Program-made: the position numbers and the translations under genes
Shown here: one piece after another, positions 1-5,452 of the stretch
How positions within the stretch are numbered: the stretch's first letter is position 1
Layout of the letters: each line of letters starts with the position of its first letter
Assembly (NCBI GenBank): GCA_003661265.1
Contig: QMVU01000094.1
Location: forward strand, 1 to 5,530
Length of the DNA stretch: 5,530 nt
Direction of reading: 5' to 3'
DNA from: Thermoproteota archaeon
GTDB lineage: Archaea; Korarchaeota; Korarchaeia; Korarchaeales; Korarchaeaceae
The notes under the pieces: model-generated
The model's input: the letters and a program-made list of their open reading frames with translations, nothing else
What the model was told of the DNA's origin: nothing
The model's database searches: none

Positions 1-849
1 CCGTTATTAAATGTCATAAATGGTGGGCTCCATGCGGGCAACGAGCTCTCAATACAAGAGTTCATGATAATTCCTGCGGATTTCTCAGCTTTCAAAGAAG
101 CCATTCTTGCTGCAGCAGAAATTTATCATAATTTGGGGGACTATCTGGTGTCAAAGTACGGAATCTCGGCAAAAAACGTTGGAGATGAGGGGGGATTTGC
201 ACCACCGATGTCTAAAACCAGGGAGGCTTTAGATGCTCTCATTAAAGCCATAGAAGAAAGTGGATATAGTGGAAAAGTTTACTTAGGAATAGATTGCGCA
301 GCCAGCAACTTTTACGATTCGCAAACAAGAAAATACAGGATTGATGGAAAGGAAGTTGATGCCGGTGATTTGATAGAATTCTACGTTGAGTTAGTAAGAG
401 ATTACCCTATCATGAGCATTGAGGATCCGTTTGAAGAGGAGGATTTTCTATCATTTGCCGAGCTTACAAAGAAAATCGGGGATAGGGTTCAATTAGTAGG
501 AGATGACTTTTTTGTAACTAATCAGAACAGACTAAAGAAGGGCATAGAAATGGGTGCAGGGAATTCTCTTCTGCTGAAAGTGAATCAAATAGGAACCCTA
601 ACTGAGGCTTTAGAAGCAGCTAGAATAGCCTATAAGGCAGGTTACTCCGTGATAGTGAGCCATAGATCTGGAGAGACTACTGATACTGCCATCTCTGACC
701 TCGCCGTTGGGATAGGCTGTGGTCAAATTAAAGCTGGAGCACCAGCCCGAGGGGAAAGGGTTGCTAAATACAACAGGTTGTTGGAAATAGAGGAGGAGCT
801 AGGAAAAAGAGCCATTTTTGCTGGTAGAAAAGCTCTAAGGATCGGCTAA
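1..849 (+). CDS. eno: Enolase (phosphopyruvate hydratase), N-terminus cut by window edge
   Basis: Cytoplasmic glycolytic/gluconeogenic enzyme that interconverts 2-phosphoglycerate and phosphoenolpyruvate using Mg2+. The frame is open from base 1, so the ATG at 64 is an internal Met of the conserved IQEFMIIP block and not the start. 282 residues are visible; against roughly 415-430 for the family, about 140 N-terminal residues (most of the N-terminal domain) lie outside. Seen in order, by family knowledge: NGGLHAGNE (active-site loop His), GDEGGFAPP (catalytic Glu), IDCAASNFYD, SIEDPFEEEDF and LVGDDFFVTN (the three metal-binding acidic residues), NSLLLKVNQIG (catalytic Lys), VSHRSGETTDT (substrate His/Arg/Ser) and GQIKAGAPARGERVAKYN (second Lys). 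All key residues are present, so the enzyme should be active. It ends in TAA, 15 bp inside the 3' end of the opposing cca gene. Confidence 0.97.
   Translation, partial: PLLNVINGGLHAGNELSIQEFMIIPADFSAFKEAILAAAEIYHNLGDYLVSKYGISAKNVGDEGGFAPPMSKTREALDALIKAIEESGYSGKVYLGIDCAASNFYDSQTRKYRIDGKEVDAGDLIEFYVELVRDYPIMSIEDPFEEEDFLSFAELTKKIGDRVQLVGDDFFVTNQNRLKKGIEMGAGNSLLLKVNQIGTLTEALEAARIAYKAGYSVIVSHRSGETTDTAISDLAVGIGCGQIKAGAPARGERVAKYNRLLEIEEELGKRAIFAGRKALRIG
804..808 (-). terminator. Candidate oligo-T terminator for cca
   Basis: Five consecutive T on the minus strand, about 26 bases past the cca stop codon and inside the enolase coding region. A further run of four T is at 829-832 or so. Oligo-T on the non-template strand is the usual archaeal termination signal; here it is inferred from position and composition only. 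Confidence 0.25.
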
Positions 850-2238
850 TTCCGTTAAAAATGGTTCTTTTCTTTGTAGCCACTCATATATGAAATTAAG
901 GGCCCATGAGGGTATCTTCGAAACTTCTTTGCAGTCAAACACCTCCCTATTCTTAGTGCAAACAAGTTTCTTTGGAAGACCACATCCTATCCTCAATATA
1001 TCCTCAATGAACTTTTTTACATCGTTATTTTCTCTTTTCTTAATGACTAACCACCTATCCTCTAGAATAAAAGGCCCAGATATTGTATTTCTTGCTTTAA
1101 AATGCTTTCTTATGAAATCAGACTCCCCTGGTCCCCCTACTCTTGGACCCTCTCTTATCTTTATTGGAGGGACCATTCTACTTAGGGTCTCTACTATGAT
1201 GAATACTGAGGAGGTTTCATCTGTGAATCCATCTGTGTGAATTACAGGAAATCCATGATTCTTCAGGATGTTTTGTAGCTTTCTAGCACAACTTTTTGCC
1301 TGGGTCCACAGAGTATCTGGAGGTTCATAGACTTCCTTGAAGAGCAGACCAATTAGATACGTTCCTCTTTCTTCTATCAAGTTAAGAATGGTTTTTTTAT
1401 CAACAGACCTTGGCTCCACTCTAAAGAAAAAGCTTTCTGACGGATTCTTTAGGAACGCCTTAGATGCCGCTTTAAACCTATAAAACTGAGTTCTGGATAG
1501 CGCAGATGCTACATTTCTCCTAGGATCAACTGGATCTATAACTATAAGAGGATTTGGAAAGAGTCTCACTGCCTCCTCTGGGGAGCCCGCTTTGCCCGAT
1601 AAATCTATAACTACAGGATCTTTCCAATCCTTTGCAGCCCTTAAAACATTCAGAAAGGATCCATAGTGCAATACTAGCAATTCACAGAGGTATCCGCTGA
1701 AACCCTCTACCTTAACTTCTGCACCATAAGCCCTGATGCTCTTAACAAATGCCTTCAGTAACCTGGCTTCTCGCGCAAGATCAGGTGTCATGTTTTTTTC
1801 CAAAAATTTTGCATGGAGAGGAGATCTATCTACTGGTGTTCTGAGTTCTAAGGAGTTTTTCACCTCATAAGCGGGTACCACATCGATTTCATATCCCTCT
1901 ACCCTCACCCTGGCATAAGGATGAGCTGAGTATCTGAGCGTATACTCTCCAAAAGCCTCCTCTACGATATTTATTATGGTTCTTCCGAGCTTCTCTTCAG
2001 GAAAAGATTTTTTGAATAGGACGAATATGTCCAGATCAGTCTTTCCTGGTAGCCAAGTATCTCTCGTTATTGAGCCCACAGGAACTACCGAAACATCTAG
2101 CCCAAGCTTGGTTGCAGCCTTTTCTATGAAATTAACGGCCTTTTCTAGAACCTTAAGTGCCTTCCTCTTCTCTTCAGGTGAAGGAGTTAATAGCTCAGAA
2201 GCCTTTTTTATGATTAAAGTTAACCTATTATCTTCCAT
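835..2238 (-). CDS. cca: Archaeal class I CCA-adding tRNA nucleotidyltransferase
   Basis: Adds or repairs the 3'-terminal CCA of tRNAs from CTP and ATP without a nucleic-acid template. Length is 467 residues; archaeal enzymes are usually about 440-460. The N-terminal polymerase-beta-like nucleotidyltransferase domain shows G55-S56 followed by the D68-x-D70 metal pair in a TDLDIFVLF strand, and the third carboxylate D119 in YEIDVVPAY. Then come the RSPLHAKFLEK segment (about 138-148) and the central-domain signature GAE...GFSGYLCELL (172-188), both typical of archaeal CCA enzymes. The rest is the tail domain that grips the tRNA top half. An in-frame TAG directly precedes the ATG, so this start is the first possible, and a strong Shine-Dalgarno lies 6 bases upstream. 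The tRNA-Val gene 437 bp away lacks encoded CCA and needs this activity. The 3' end overlaps enolase by 15 bp. Confidence 0.96.
   Translation of the reverse strand: MEDNRLTLIIKKASELLTPSPEEKRKALKVLEKAVNFIEKAATKLGLDVSVVPVGSITRDTWLPGKTDLDIFVLFKKSFPEEKLGRTIINIVEEAFGEYTLRYSAHPYARVRVEGYEIDVVPAYEVKNSLELRTPVDRSPLHAKFLEKNMTPDLAREARLLKAFVKSIRAYGAEVKVEGFSGYLCELLVLHYGSFLNVLRAAKDWKDPVVIDLSGKAGSPEEAVRLFPNPLIVIDPVDPRRNVASALSRTQFYRFKAASKAFLKNPSESFFFRVEPRSVDKKTILNLIEERGTYLIGLLFKEVYEPPDTLWTQAKSCARKLQNILKNHGFPVIHTDGFTDETSSVFIIVETLSRMVPPIKIREGPRVGGPGESDFIRKHFKARNTISGPFILEDRWLVIKKRENNDVKKFIEDILRIGCGLPKKLVCTKNREVFDCKEVSKIPSWALNFIYEWLQRKEPFLTELADP
865..875 (+). terminator. Candidate T-rich terminator for enolase
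   Basis: A pyrimidine tract TTCTTTTCTTT begins 16 bases after the enolase stop codon. Archaeal transcription commonly ends at T-rich tracts on the non-template strand. The tract lies inside the C-terminal coding region of the opposing cca gene, so it is also constrained by that protein. Weak evidence by composition only. Confidence 0.3.
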
Positions 2239-2243
2239 CTAGG

Positions 2244-2252
2244 AACCTCCTT
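2244..2252 (-). promoter_or_regulatory. Shine-Dalgarno site of cca
   Basis: AAGGAGGTT on the minus strand, 5 bases before the ATG at 2238, is a near-perfect complement of the archaeal 16S rRNA 3' end (CACCUCCU). It is followed by CCTAG and then the start codon. It supports the chosen start together with the in-frame TAG immediately upstream. The same bases can pair with an upstream CTCCTTTT (see the inverted repeat entry). Confidence 0.75.
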
Positions 2253-2282
2253 TTTCGACACTTACTCAACCTCCAAAAGGAG
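2247..2282 (-). promoter_or_regulatory. Inverted repeat in cca leader able to mask its ribosome site
   Basis: On the minus strand CTCCTTTT (2282-2275) is a perfect 8-base reverse complement of AAAAGGAG (2254-2247), which contains the cca Shine-Dalgarno. The loop between them is 20 bases. The CTCC part can instead fold locally with GGAG at 2274-2271 across a TTTT loop, so the two pairings exclude each other. That local GGAG belongs to a second copy of GGAGGTT, 24 bases upstream of the first. The pairing is seen directly; a regulatory role is inference and requires a transcript that starts upstream of 2282. Confidence 0.3.
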
Positions 2283-2290
2283 AATTAGCA

Positions 2291-2314
2291 ATAAAAAGTG
2301 GGGGGGTTTAAAAG
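2291..2314 (-). promoter_or_regulatory. AT-rich promoter and/or terminator region before cca
   Basis: Two TATA-like blocks stand on the minus strand in the 83-bp gap before cca: CTTTTAAA (2314-2307) and CTTTTTAT (2298-2291), separated by a run of seven C (2306-2300). Starting about 26 bases downstream of each box centre, transcripts would begin near 2284 or 2268. The TTTTT at 2297-2293 could equally be the terminator of the preceding 92-residue gene. Sequence alone does not decide between these roles. Confidence 0.35.
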
Positions 2315-2321
2315 AGTATTT

Positions 2322-2600
2322 TTATCTTCTGATGCCAATTACAGTTCTCGTTTCAATAACATACCATCTAATCTGATCCTTGAACCACTTCCAGAACTTT
2401 ACGTATTCTCCAAAGTCCTCACACTCAATTACCATAAATCCGTTATACGAAGTCCCCCACGCATGGTCAAATATTCCTGTCAACCTTATTCTCGAGGGCC
2501 ATTTTTCTAGGATTTCCGACCATTCTCTCCTAGCTCTCTCCTCCTCTTCTGGAGAAAGAGGCCTTATTTTGTAAAATACTAGGAACGTGTAAGTTGGCAT
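2322..2600 (-). CDS. Small protein of unknown function, probable ferredoxin-like alpha/beta fold
   Basis: I do not recognise this 92-residue protein as a named family. It has no signal peptide, membrane segment or cysteine cluster, so it is probably cytoplasmic. My reading of its secondary structure is strand (TYTFLVFYKI, 3-12), acidic/basic helix (SPEEEERARREWSEILEKW, 16-34), strand (IRLTGIFDHAW), strand (GFMVIECED), helix (YVKFWKWFKDQI) and strand (YVIETRTVIGI). This beta-alpha-beta-beta-alpha-beta order fits a ferredoxin-like fold, as in small dimeric alpha/beta-barrel proteins. It is unusually rich in aromatics, with six Trp. Start: ATG with a weak AGGA nearby and a TATA-like box about 35 bases upstream, giving a very short leader. 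It lies alone between tRNA-Val and cca. Codon use and coherent fold pattern support a real gene; function is unknown. Confidence 0.8.
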   Translation of the reverse strand: MPTYTFLVFYKIRPLSPEEEERARREWSEILEKWPSRIRLTGIFDHAWGTSYNGFMVIECEDFGEYVKFWKWFKDQIRWYVIETRTVIGIRR

Positions 2601-2631
2601 GGCGATCCTAACTAGAGCTCCTTGCTGACCC

Positions 2632-2639
2632 TTAAAAAG
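2632..2639 (-). promoter_or_regulatory. TATA-like box of the 92-residue gene
   Basis: CTTTTTAA on the minus strand is centred about 35 bases before the ATG at 2600. A start site 26 bases downstream of the centre would fall near 2609, leaving a leader of about 9-10 bases. That agrees with the weak ribosome site of this gene. Its T run could also act as a second terminator for the tRNA transcript. Confidence 0.45.
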
Positions 2640-2656
2640 ATGACATGTTTTGAGTG

Positions 2657-2661
2657 AAAAA
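2657..2661 (-). terminator. Oligo-T terminator after tRNA-Val
   Basis: TTTTT on the minus strand begins 15 bases beyond the last tRNA base. This is a typical distance for an archaeal tRNA terminator and would leave a short 3' trailer, to be removed by tRNase Z. Because no T tract separates pcc1 from the tRNA, it may also end the exosome-operon transcript. Confidence 0.5.
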
Positions 2662-2675
2662 TAGACTAAGCAGGA

Positions 2676-2748
2676 TGGGCCGGGAGGGATTCGAACCCTC
2701 GACCTCCGCCGCGTGAGGGCGGCGTCATAGCCGCTAGACCACCGGCCC
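2676..2748 (-). tRNA. tRNA-Val, anticodon CAC
   Basis: A full 73-base cloverleaf without intron. The acceptor stem GGGCCGG/CCGGCCC is all G-C pairs with discriminator A73. The D arm is GTC...GAC with GG in the loop. The anticodon stem CCGCC/GGCGG closes the loop CTCACGC, with T33 and anticodon CAC at 34-36, reading GUG valine codons. The variable loop is AGGTC, and the T arm is GAGGG-TTCGAAT-CCCTC. A35, C36 and A73 are consistent with valine identity. The gene ends at A73, followed by TCCTG, so CCA is not encoded and must be added by the CCA enzyme also present here. The tRNA is about 73% G+C, far above the surrounding genes, as expected for a thermophile. It has its own promoter and terminator signals but is also co-oriented 50 bp downstream of pcc1. 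Confidence 0.98.
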
Positions 2749-2770
2749 TTTATTTCAGCCCCTTTTTCCT

Positions 2771-2778
2771 TTATTTAG
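2771..2778 (-). promoter_or_regulatory. TATA box of tRNA-Val with A-rich BRE
   Basis: CTAAATAA on the minus strand spans positions -30 to -23 relative to the first tRNA base, preceded by AAAAA as a possible BRE. The centre is 26 bases from G1, the normal archaeal distance to a transcription start. Transcription should therefore begin at or within a few bases of the mature 5' end. Position and composition are seen; use as a promoter is inferred. Confidence 0.6.
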
Positions 2779-2798
2779 TTTTTGTCCTTTTGACTAGT

Positions 2799-3053
2799 TT
2801 ATGAGCGATTTTCTACCATGTCTTCGATCTCAATCACCAGGGCTATTGCTTTTAAAATACTGTTTGTTATAGCTCTAAGTCTAGATATGGTCTTAGCAGC
2901 TAAGTCTATCATCCAAACGGCTTCGTCGCCATTGATCTCTACTTTCTCGCCTAAAACTGTAGATGCAAAATCCGGAAGAAGTATAGCACGTATTCTCTCT
3001 ATGTGGTCGGATTTACCCTTAAGCTTAATCGTTATCGTAAGGGCTGGTTCCAA
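2799..3053 (-). CDS. pcc1: KEOPS complex subunit Pcc1
   Basis: Pcc1 is the small dimerising subunit of KEOPS, which together with Kae1, Bud32 and Cgi121 installs N6-threonylcarbamoyladenosine at A37 of tRNAs reading ANN codons. Length is 84 residues, normal for archaeal Pcc1. The protein fits the CTAG/Pcc1 family: an N-terminal strand (ALTITIKLKGK), a helix with IRAILLPDF, an ING-DEAVWMIDL strand pair, and a C-terminal helix with the characteristic ISRLRAITNSILKAI pattern that forms the dimer and Kae1 interface. The start is TTG at 3053-3051; upstream in frame there is no ATG or GTG before a TAG at about 3083, and the next Met is too late. A GGAGGAG lies 9 bases before the TTG, inside the Brix gene, which this gene overlaps by 29 bp. 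Translation is probably coupled. No T tract follows, so the transcript may run into the tRNA. Confidence 0.88.
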   Translation of the reverse strand: MEPALTITIKLKGKSDHIERIRAILLPDFASTVLGEKVEINGDEAVWMIDLAAKTISRLRAITNSILKAIALVIEIEDMVENRS

Positions 3054-3603
3054 TTTTCTTAACTCCTCCCAGGTACATTCTTGGGCCTAATTCAAATGTT
3101 GGATGCGTGTAATAGAAACTTGCCACCGTTTCCACCCCCCTCCTCTGTACTAAGAGGACAACGTCATAGTAATCAACGAGCTCTGATAACTCTTCAGATT
3201 TCTCTATTTCCTTTACTTCGTTTACTCCAAAGCCTGAAGAGAATGCTTGAGCGAATTCTTCTGAAGCATTGGGCATTCTTGCAATTCCAAGAGTTCTAGC
3301 GAACGGGGCTCTTCTCTTGGTTAGTTCTCTCCTTAAACTAACCCCTTTAAGCCATATCATTAGTGGAAGATATTGGACTTCGGTTGGTAGGGTAGCCAGG
3401 AAGGTCAATGTCGAGGGATTTCCCTTAATCGTCCCTACAATAAGGACTCTCCTAAAGCCCTCCCCAATAGCAAGCTTCTTAAGATCCTCAACATTCTTCT
3501 TGCCCCTATTCACTCTTTTTGCTCCTGGAATCACATGATAAAGATCTCTTACAAAGCTACGAGTCCTCCTTGAAGGTCTTCTTGAAGTAGTGATCAGTAT
3601 CAT
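3025..3603 (-). CDS. Brix-domain rRNA-processing protein (archaeal Imp4-like)
   Basis: A single Brix domain of 192 residues, the usual archaeal size, related to eukaryotic Imp4/Brx1/Rpf factors that bind pre-rRNA during ribosome assembly. The first half-repeat opens with ITTSRRPSRRTRSFVRDL (about 4-21) and the basic IPGAKRVNRGKKN segment (25-37), which is the family hallmark. The RVLIVGTIKGNPSTLTFL strand and turn follow (about 52-69). The second half includes the LVDYYDVVLLVQRRG strand and TFELGPRMYLGGVKKIG near the end, matching the family's ...LGPR...-type tail. The ATG start lies 11 bases after the rpl37ae stop with only a weak G-rich ribosome site, suggesting reinitiation. The 3' end overlaps pcc1 by 29 bp. 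A role in pre-rRNA or ribosome assembly is inferred from the family and fits the neighbours. Confidence 0.92.
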   Translation of the reverse strand: MILITTSRRPSRRTRSFVRDLYHVIPGAKRVNRGKKNVEDLKKLAIGEGFRRVLIVGTIKGNPSTLTFLATLPTEVQYLPLMIWLKGVSLRRELTKRRAPFARTLGIARMPNASEEFAQAFSSGFGVNEVKEIEKSEELSELVDYYDVVLLVQRRGVETVASFYYTHPTFELGPRMYLGGVKKIGTSPYDND

Positions 3604-3614
3604 AGGAAGACCCG

Positions 3615-3878
3615 CTACTGGGATCTGGCCCTCATTATGGCTGCATAATTAGTTCTTGCTGATGGAGTTTGCGGAACCCAGGCTCCTCCCGTGAACTCAA
3701 AACCGCACTTCTTGCAGCGCCAGATCCCCAGCCTTATCCTTACAACCTTCTGCGTGTTACATCTTGGGCACTTATATCTTGCCTTTGCCTTCGCAAGAAT
3801 AGCCTCATACTGTTTCCTAGGCCTCCTTCCGTATCTTGGAACCCTCAGCTTGGCCCTTGGTACTCCAATTCTAGGCAA
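3615..3878 (-). CDS. rpl37ae: Large-subunit ribosomal protein L37Ae (eL43), zinc-ribbon
   Basis: An 87-residue ribosomal protein of the 50S subunit. The basic N-terminus contains the VPRYGRRPRKQYEAI segment (13-27) typical of eL43. A zinc ribbon follows, C37-P-R-C40 and C55-K-K-C58, with the family-specific GIWRCKKCGFEFTGGAWVP block (51-69). The start must be non-ATG: TTG at 3878-3876 gives LPRIGVP, there is no usable ATG or GTG in frame nearby, and the next Met is near the C-terminus. The gene begins 8 bp inside rrp42, with an AGGTGG ribosome site also inside rrp42, so translational coupling is likely. In many archaea rpoP follows this gene; here the Brix gene starts 11 bp later, leaving no room for it. 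Confidence 0.95.
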   Translation of the reverse strand: MPRIGVPRAKLRVPRYGRRPRKQYEAILAKAKARYKCPRCNTQKVVRIRLGIWRCKKCGFEFTGGAWVPQTPSARTNYAAIMRARSQ

Positions 3879-4689
3879 TGTCCACCACCTTCCTGACTTG
3901 TTCCATCACTTCGGGGTACTTAACACGTGCTATATCAACTGCCTTATTAATCTCACTAAGTTTGAACGCACCATTTCTCTTCTGTATCGAGCATATATTA
4001 AGGTCTTTATCTATTGCTAAGGTTAAGGCAGCATCTGCTACAGACTCTTCTTCTAAATTCGGGTCTATCATCAGGTAGTCTCCTATTTTAACAAATGAGA
4101 AGCTAAGTGGGTAATCAACTAGTGGTAAGGGAAAGCTCTCGCCCTCAACTAATCTAGGGCTGCCATCTTCCCCTACTTCTACTACGGGTATTTTAGCTCT
4201 CGCAAAAGCTATCAGAGCTGAGAGGGTTAGAGCATCAAACAGGTTTCCATCATAATCTAGCACATAGAGATCTAGGAAAAGTATGTAGACTAACTTTCCC
4301 TCTTGGATAACAAGTTTGGAGAGATCTATTGCATCAGATCCTCTAAATGCCCTGTCAACTACTCTAGCCATTTCTATTGCGTTTTCATCTGGTGGCCCAG
4401 GTTCAAAGCTGGGTGAAGCCAAAGGAAGCAACTCCACATTCGATATTAGCACTCCTTTATCAGGTGAATCAGGATAGGGCTCTCCCACATCAAACTTTAG
4501 ACTGGTAAGGACCTGCGTTTTTCCGAGTGCAACCCAAGCTTCGCCCAATCCCTTAGTGAAAGTGCCCTCCTTTATCTCTATAGGCCTTATTTCATCGAAT
4601 TTTCTTCCATCTTTCCGTTTACCAACTTGAGCAAGTTTAAGGAGATGCTCCTTCAGAAGCGTTGATGAGATCCTCTCCTCTAACGCCAT
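3871..4689 (-). CDS. rrp42: Archaeal exosome non-catalytic RNase PH-like subunit Rrp42
   Basis: Partner of Rrp41 in the hexameric (Rrp41-Rrp42)3 ring of the archaeal exosome. 272 residues, the usual length. The RNase PH fold is recognisable from GKRKDGRKFDEIRPIEI (about 23-39), the GEAWVALGKTQVLTSLKFDVG strand pair, the Rrp42-specific EPYPDSPDKGVLISNVELLPLASPSFEPGPPDENAIEMARVVDRAFRGSDAIDL block (70-122), and LYVLDYDGNLFDALTLSALIAFARAKIP in the second half. It lacks the EDMWGDAD catalytic aspartate motif seen in Rrp41, as expected for the inactive subunit that still helps bind RNA and shape the Rrp41 active site. The ATG start lies 4 bases after the rrp41 stop, with GAGGTG 7 bases upstream in the end of rrp41. 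It overlaps rpl37ae by 8 bp. Confidence 0.97.
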   Translation of the reverse strand: MALEERISSTLLKEHLLKLAQVGKRKDGRKFDEIRPIEIKEGTFTKGLGEAWVALGKTQVLTSLKFDVGEPYPDSPDKGVLISNVELLPLASPSFEPGPPDENAIEMARVVDRAFRGSDAIDLSKLVIQEGKLVYILFLDLYVLDYDGNLFDALTLSALIAFARAKIPVVEVGEDGSPRLVEGESFPLPLVDYPLSFSFVKIGDYLMIDPNLEEESVADAALTLAIDKDLNICSIQKRNGAFKLSEINKAVDIARVKYPEVMEQVRKVVDIA

Positions 4690-4693
4690 GAGA

Positions 4694-5452
4694 TCACACC
4701 TCTCCCTTTACCTCCTTTTCAACTACAACGTACGGTCTCCTTAGAGCTTCTTTCTGGAGCTCATATACGTACGTACATCCTTTAATTGCAAGATTCAATG
4801 CTTCTTTGAATTCTTCCGGGGTTAGAGTTCCATCAGATTGAAGTAAGGTGATCTCCTGGGTTTCCATTATCATCGCAAGAGGTATGTCCGCATCCCCCCA
4901 CATATCCTCCTCATGCCCAACATCCAGAACAAGCCACTTTCCTATTTTGCCAACAGTGCACCCAGTAACAAGCCCCCTTAGAGGTATTCCGGCATCGGCA
5001 AGGGCCAAAGAAGCAGCAGTTATTCCTGCGATCCTAGTACCAGCGTCGGACCTTAAAATTTCTACGAAAATGTCAATAGCGGTGTTTGGAAACCTCTCCA
5101 CAAAAATTGCAGGAATTAGGGCCTCCCGAATTACTTTAGATAGTTCGACGCTTCTCCTATCAGGACCAGGCCTCTTTCTCTCCTCCGTGGAAAAAGGAGC
5201 CATGTTATATCGGCATCTGATTAAAGCTCTATCTGGAAGGGCTAAATGTCTAGGATGGACCTCTCTAGGCCCATATACTGCAGCAAGAACTCTGTTACCT
5301 CCCCATTCGAGATAAGCTGAGCCGTTGGCCTTCCTTAAGACTCCAACCTCGATACTTATAGGCCTCATCTCATCTGGCTTCCTTCCATCAATCCTCGTTC
5401 CATCCTCTTGGATCAAAACTTCCGGCTTTTCCTCGGTAAATATGGAATTCAT
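4694..5452 (-). CDS. rrp41: Archaeal exosome catalytic RNase PH-like subunit Rrp41
   Basis: The catalytic subunit of the phosphorolytic exosome: it degrades RNA 3' to 5' with inorganic phosphate and can add A-rich tails in reverse. 252 residues from the ATG at 5452. Conserved blocks: [23 protein letters not shown] (17-39), [29 protein letters not shown] (60-88), the RNA/phosphate-binding R99-R100 in [35 protein letters not shown] (132-157), and the catalytic [14 protein letters not shown] with D183 and D189, equivalent to the acidic catalytic residues known in the Sulfolobus enzyme. The active site is intact. A GTG immediately upstream (5455) would add one residue, but the ATG is preferred because its A is also the last base of the rrp4 TGA stop (TGATG), a classic coupled junction. 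Confidence 0.97.
   Translation of the reverse strand: MNSIFTEEKPEVLIQEDGTRIDGRKPDEMRPISIEVGVLRKANGSAYLEWGGNRVLAAVYGPREVHPRHLALPDRALIRCRYNMAPFSTEERKRPGPDRRSVELSKVIREALIPAIFVERFPNTAIDIFVEILRSDAGTRIAGITAASLALADAGIPLRGLVTGCTVGKIGKWLVLDVGHEEDMWGDADIPLAMIMETQEITLLQSDGTLTPEEFKEALNLAIKGCTYVYELQKEALRRPYVVVEKEVKGEV

Noticed and set aside
64..849. Enolase read as a complete 261-residue gene from the ATG at 64
   Set aside because: The frame stays open to base 1 and encodes the conserved PLLNVINGGLHAGNELSIQE block of enolase before this Met. It is an internal residue of a gene cut by the window edge.
1196..1209. Possible box C/D guide RNA: ATGATGA followed by CTGA
   Set aside because: Only three bases separate the two boxes, too few for a guide, and no C'/D' pair or closing stem fits. 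The site lies inside the cca coding region.
890..1240. 116-residue open frame on the plus strand opposite cca
   Set aside because: Antisense to conserved cca coding sequence, with no family resemblance and no good ribosome site. The other plus-strand frames opposite cca, rpl37ae, rrp42 and the Brix gene fail for the same reasons.
2300..2306. Run of seven G (C on the minus strand) as a special structure
   Set aside because: A single homopolymer run cannot form a G-quadruplex by itself and there are no matching G runs nearby. It may be functionally neutral.
2711..2718. Reading the tRNA as tRNA-Glu with anticodon CTC
   Set aside because: The perfect 5-bp anticodon stem CCGCC/GGCGG fixes a 7-base loop CTCACGC with T33, so positions 34-36 are CAC (valine). 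The CTC lies at 32-34.
2676..2748. tRNA-Val as an integration (att) site for a mobile element
   Set aside because: No second copy of the tRNA 3' end and no integrase or element genes are present in the window.
4848..5315. 155-residue open frame on the plus strand
   Set aside because: It is wholly antisense to rrp41, a strongly conserved gene. Its product is Ser/Pro/Ile-rich low-complexity sequence with no recognisable domain, typical of a shadow frame.
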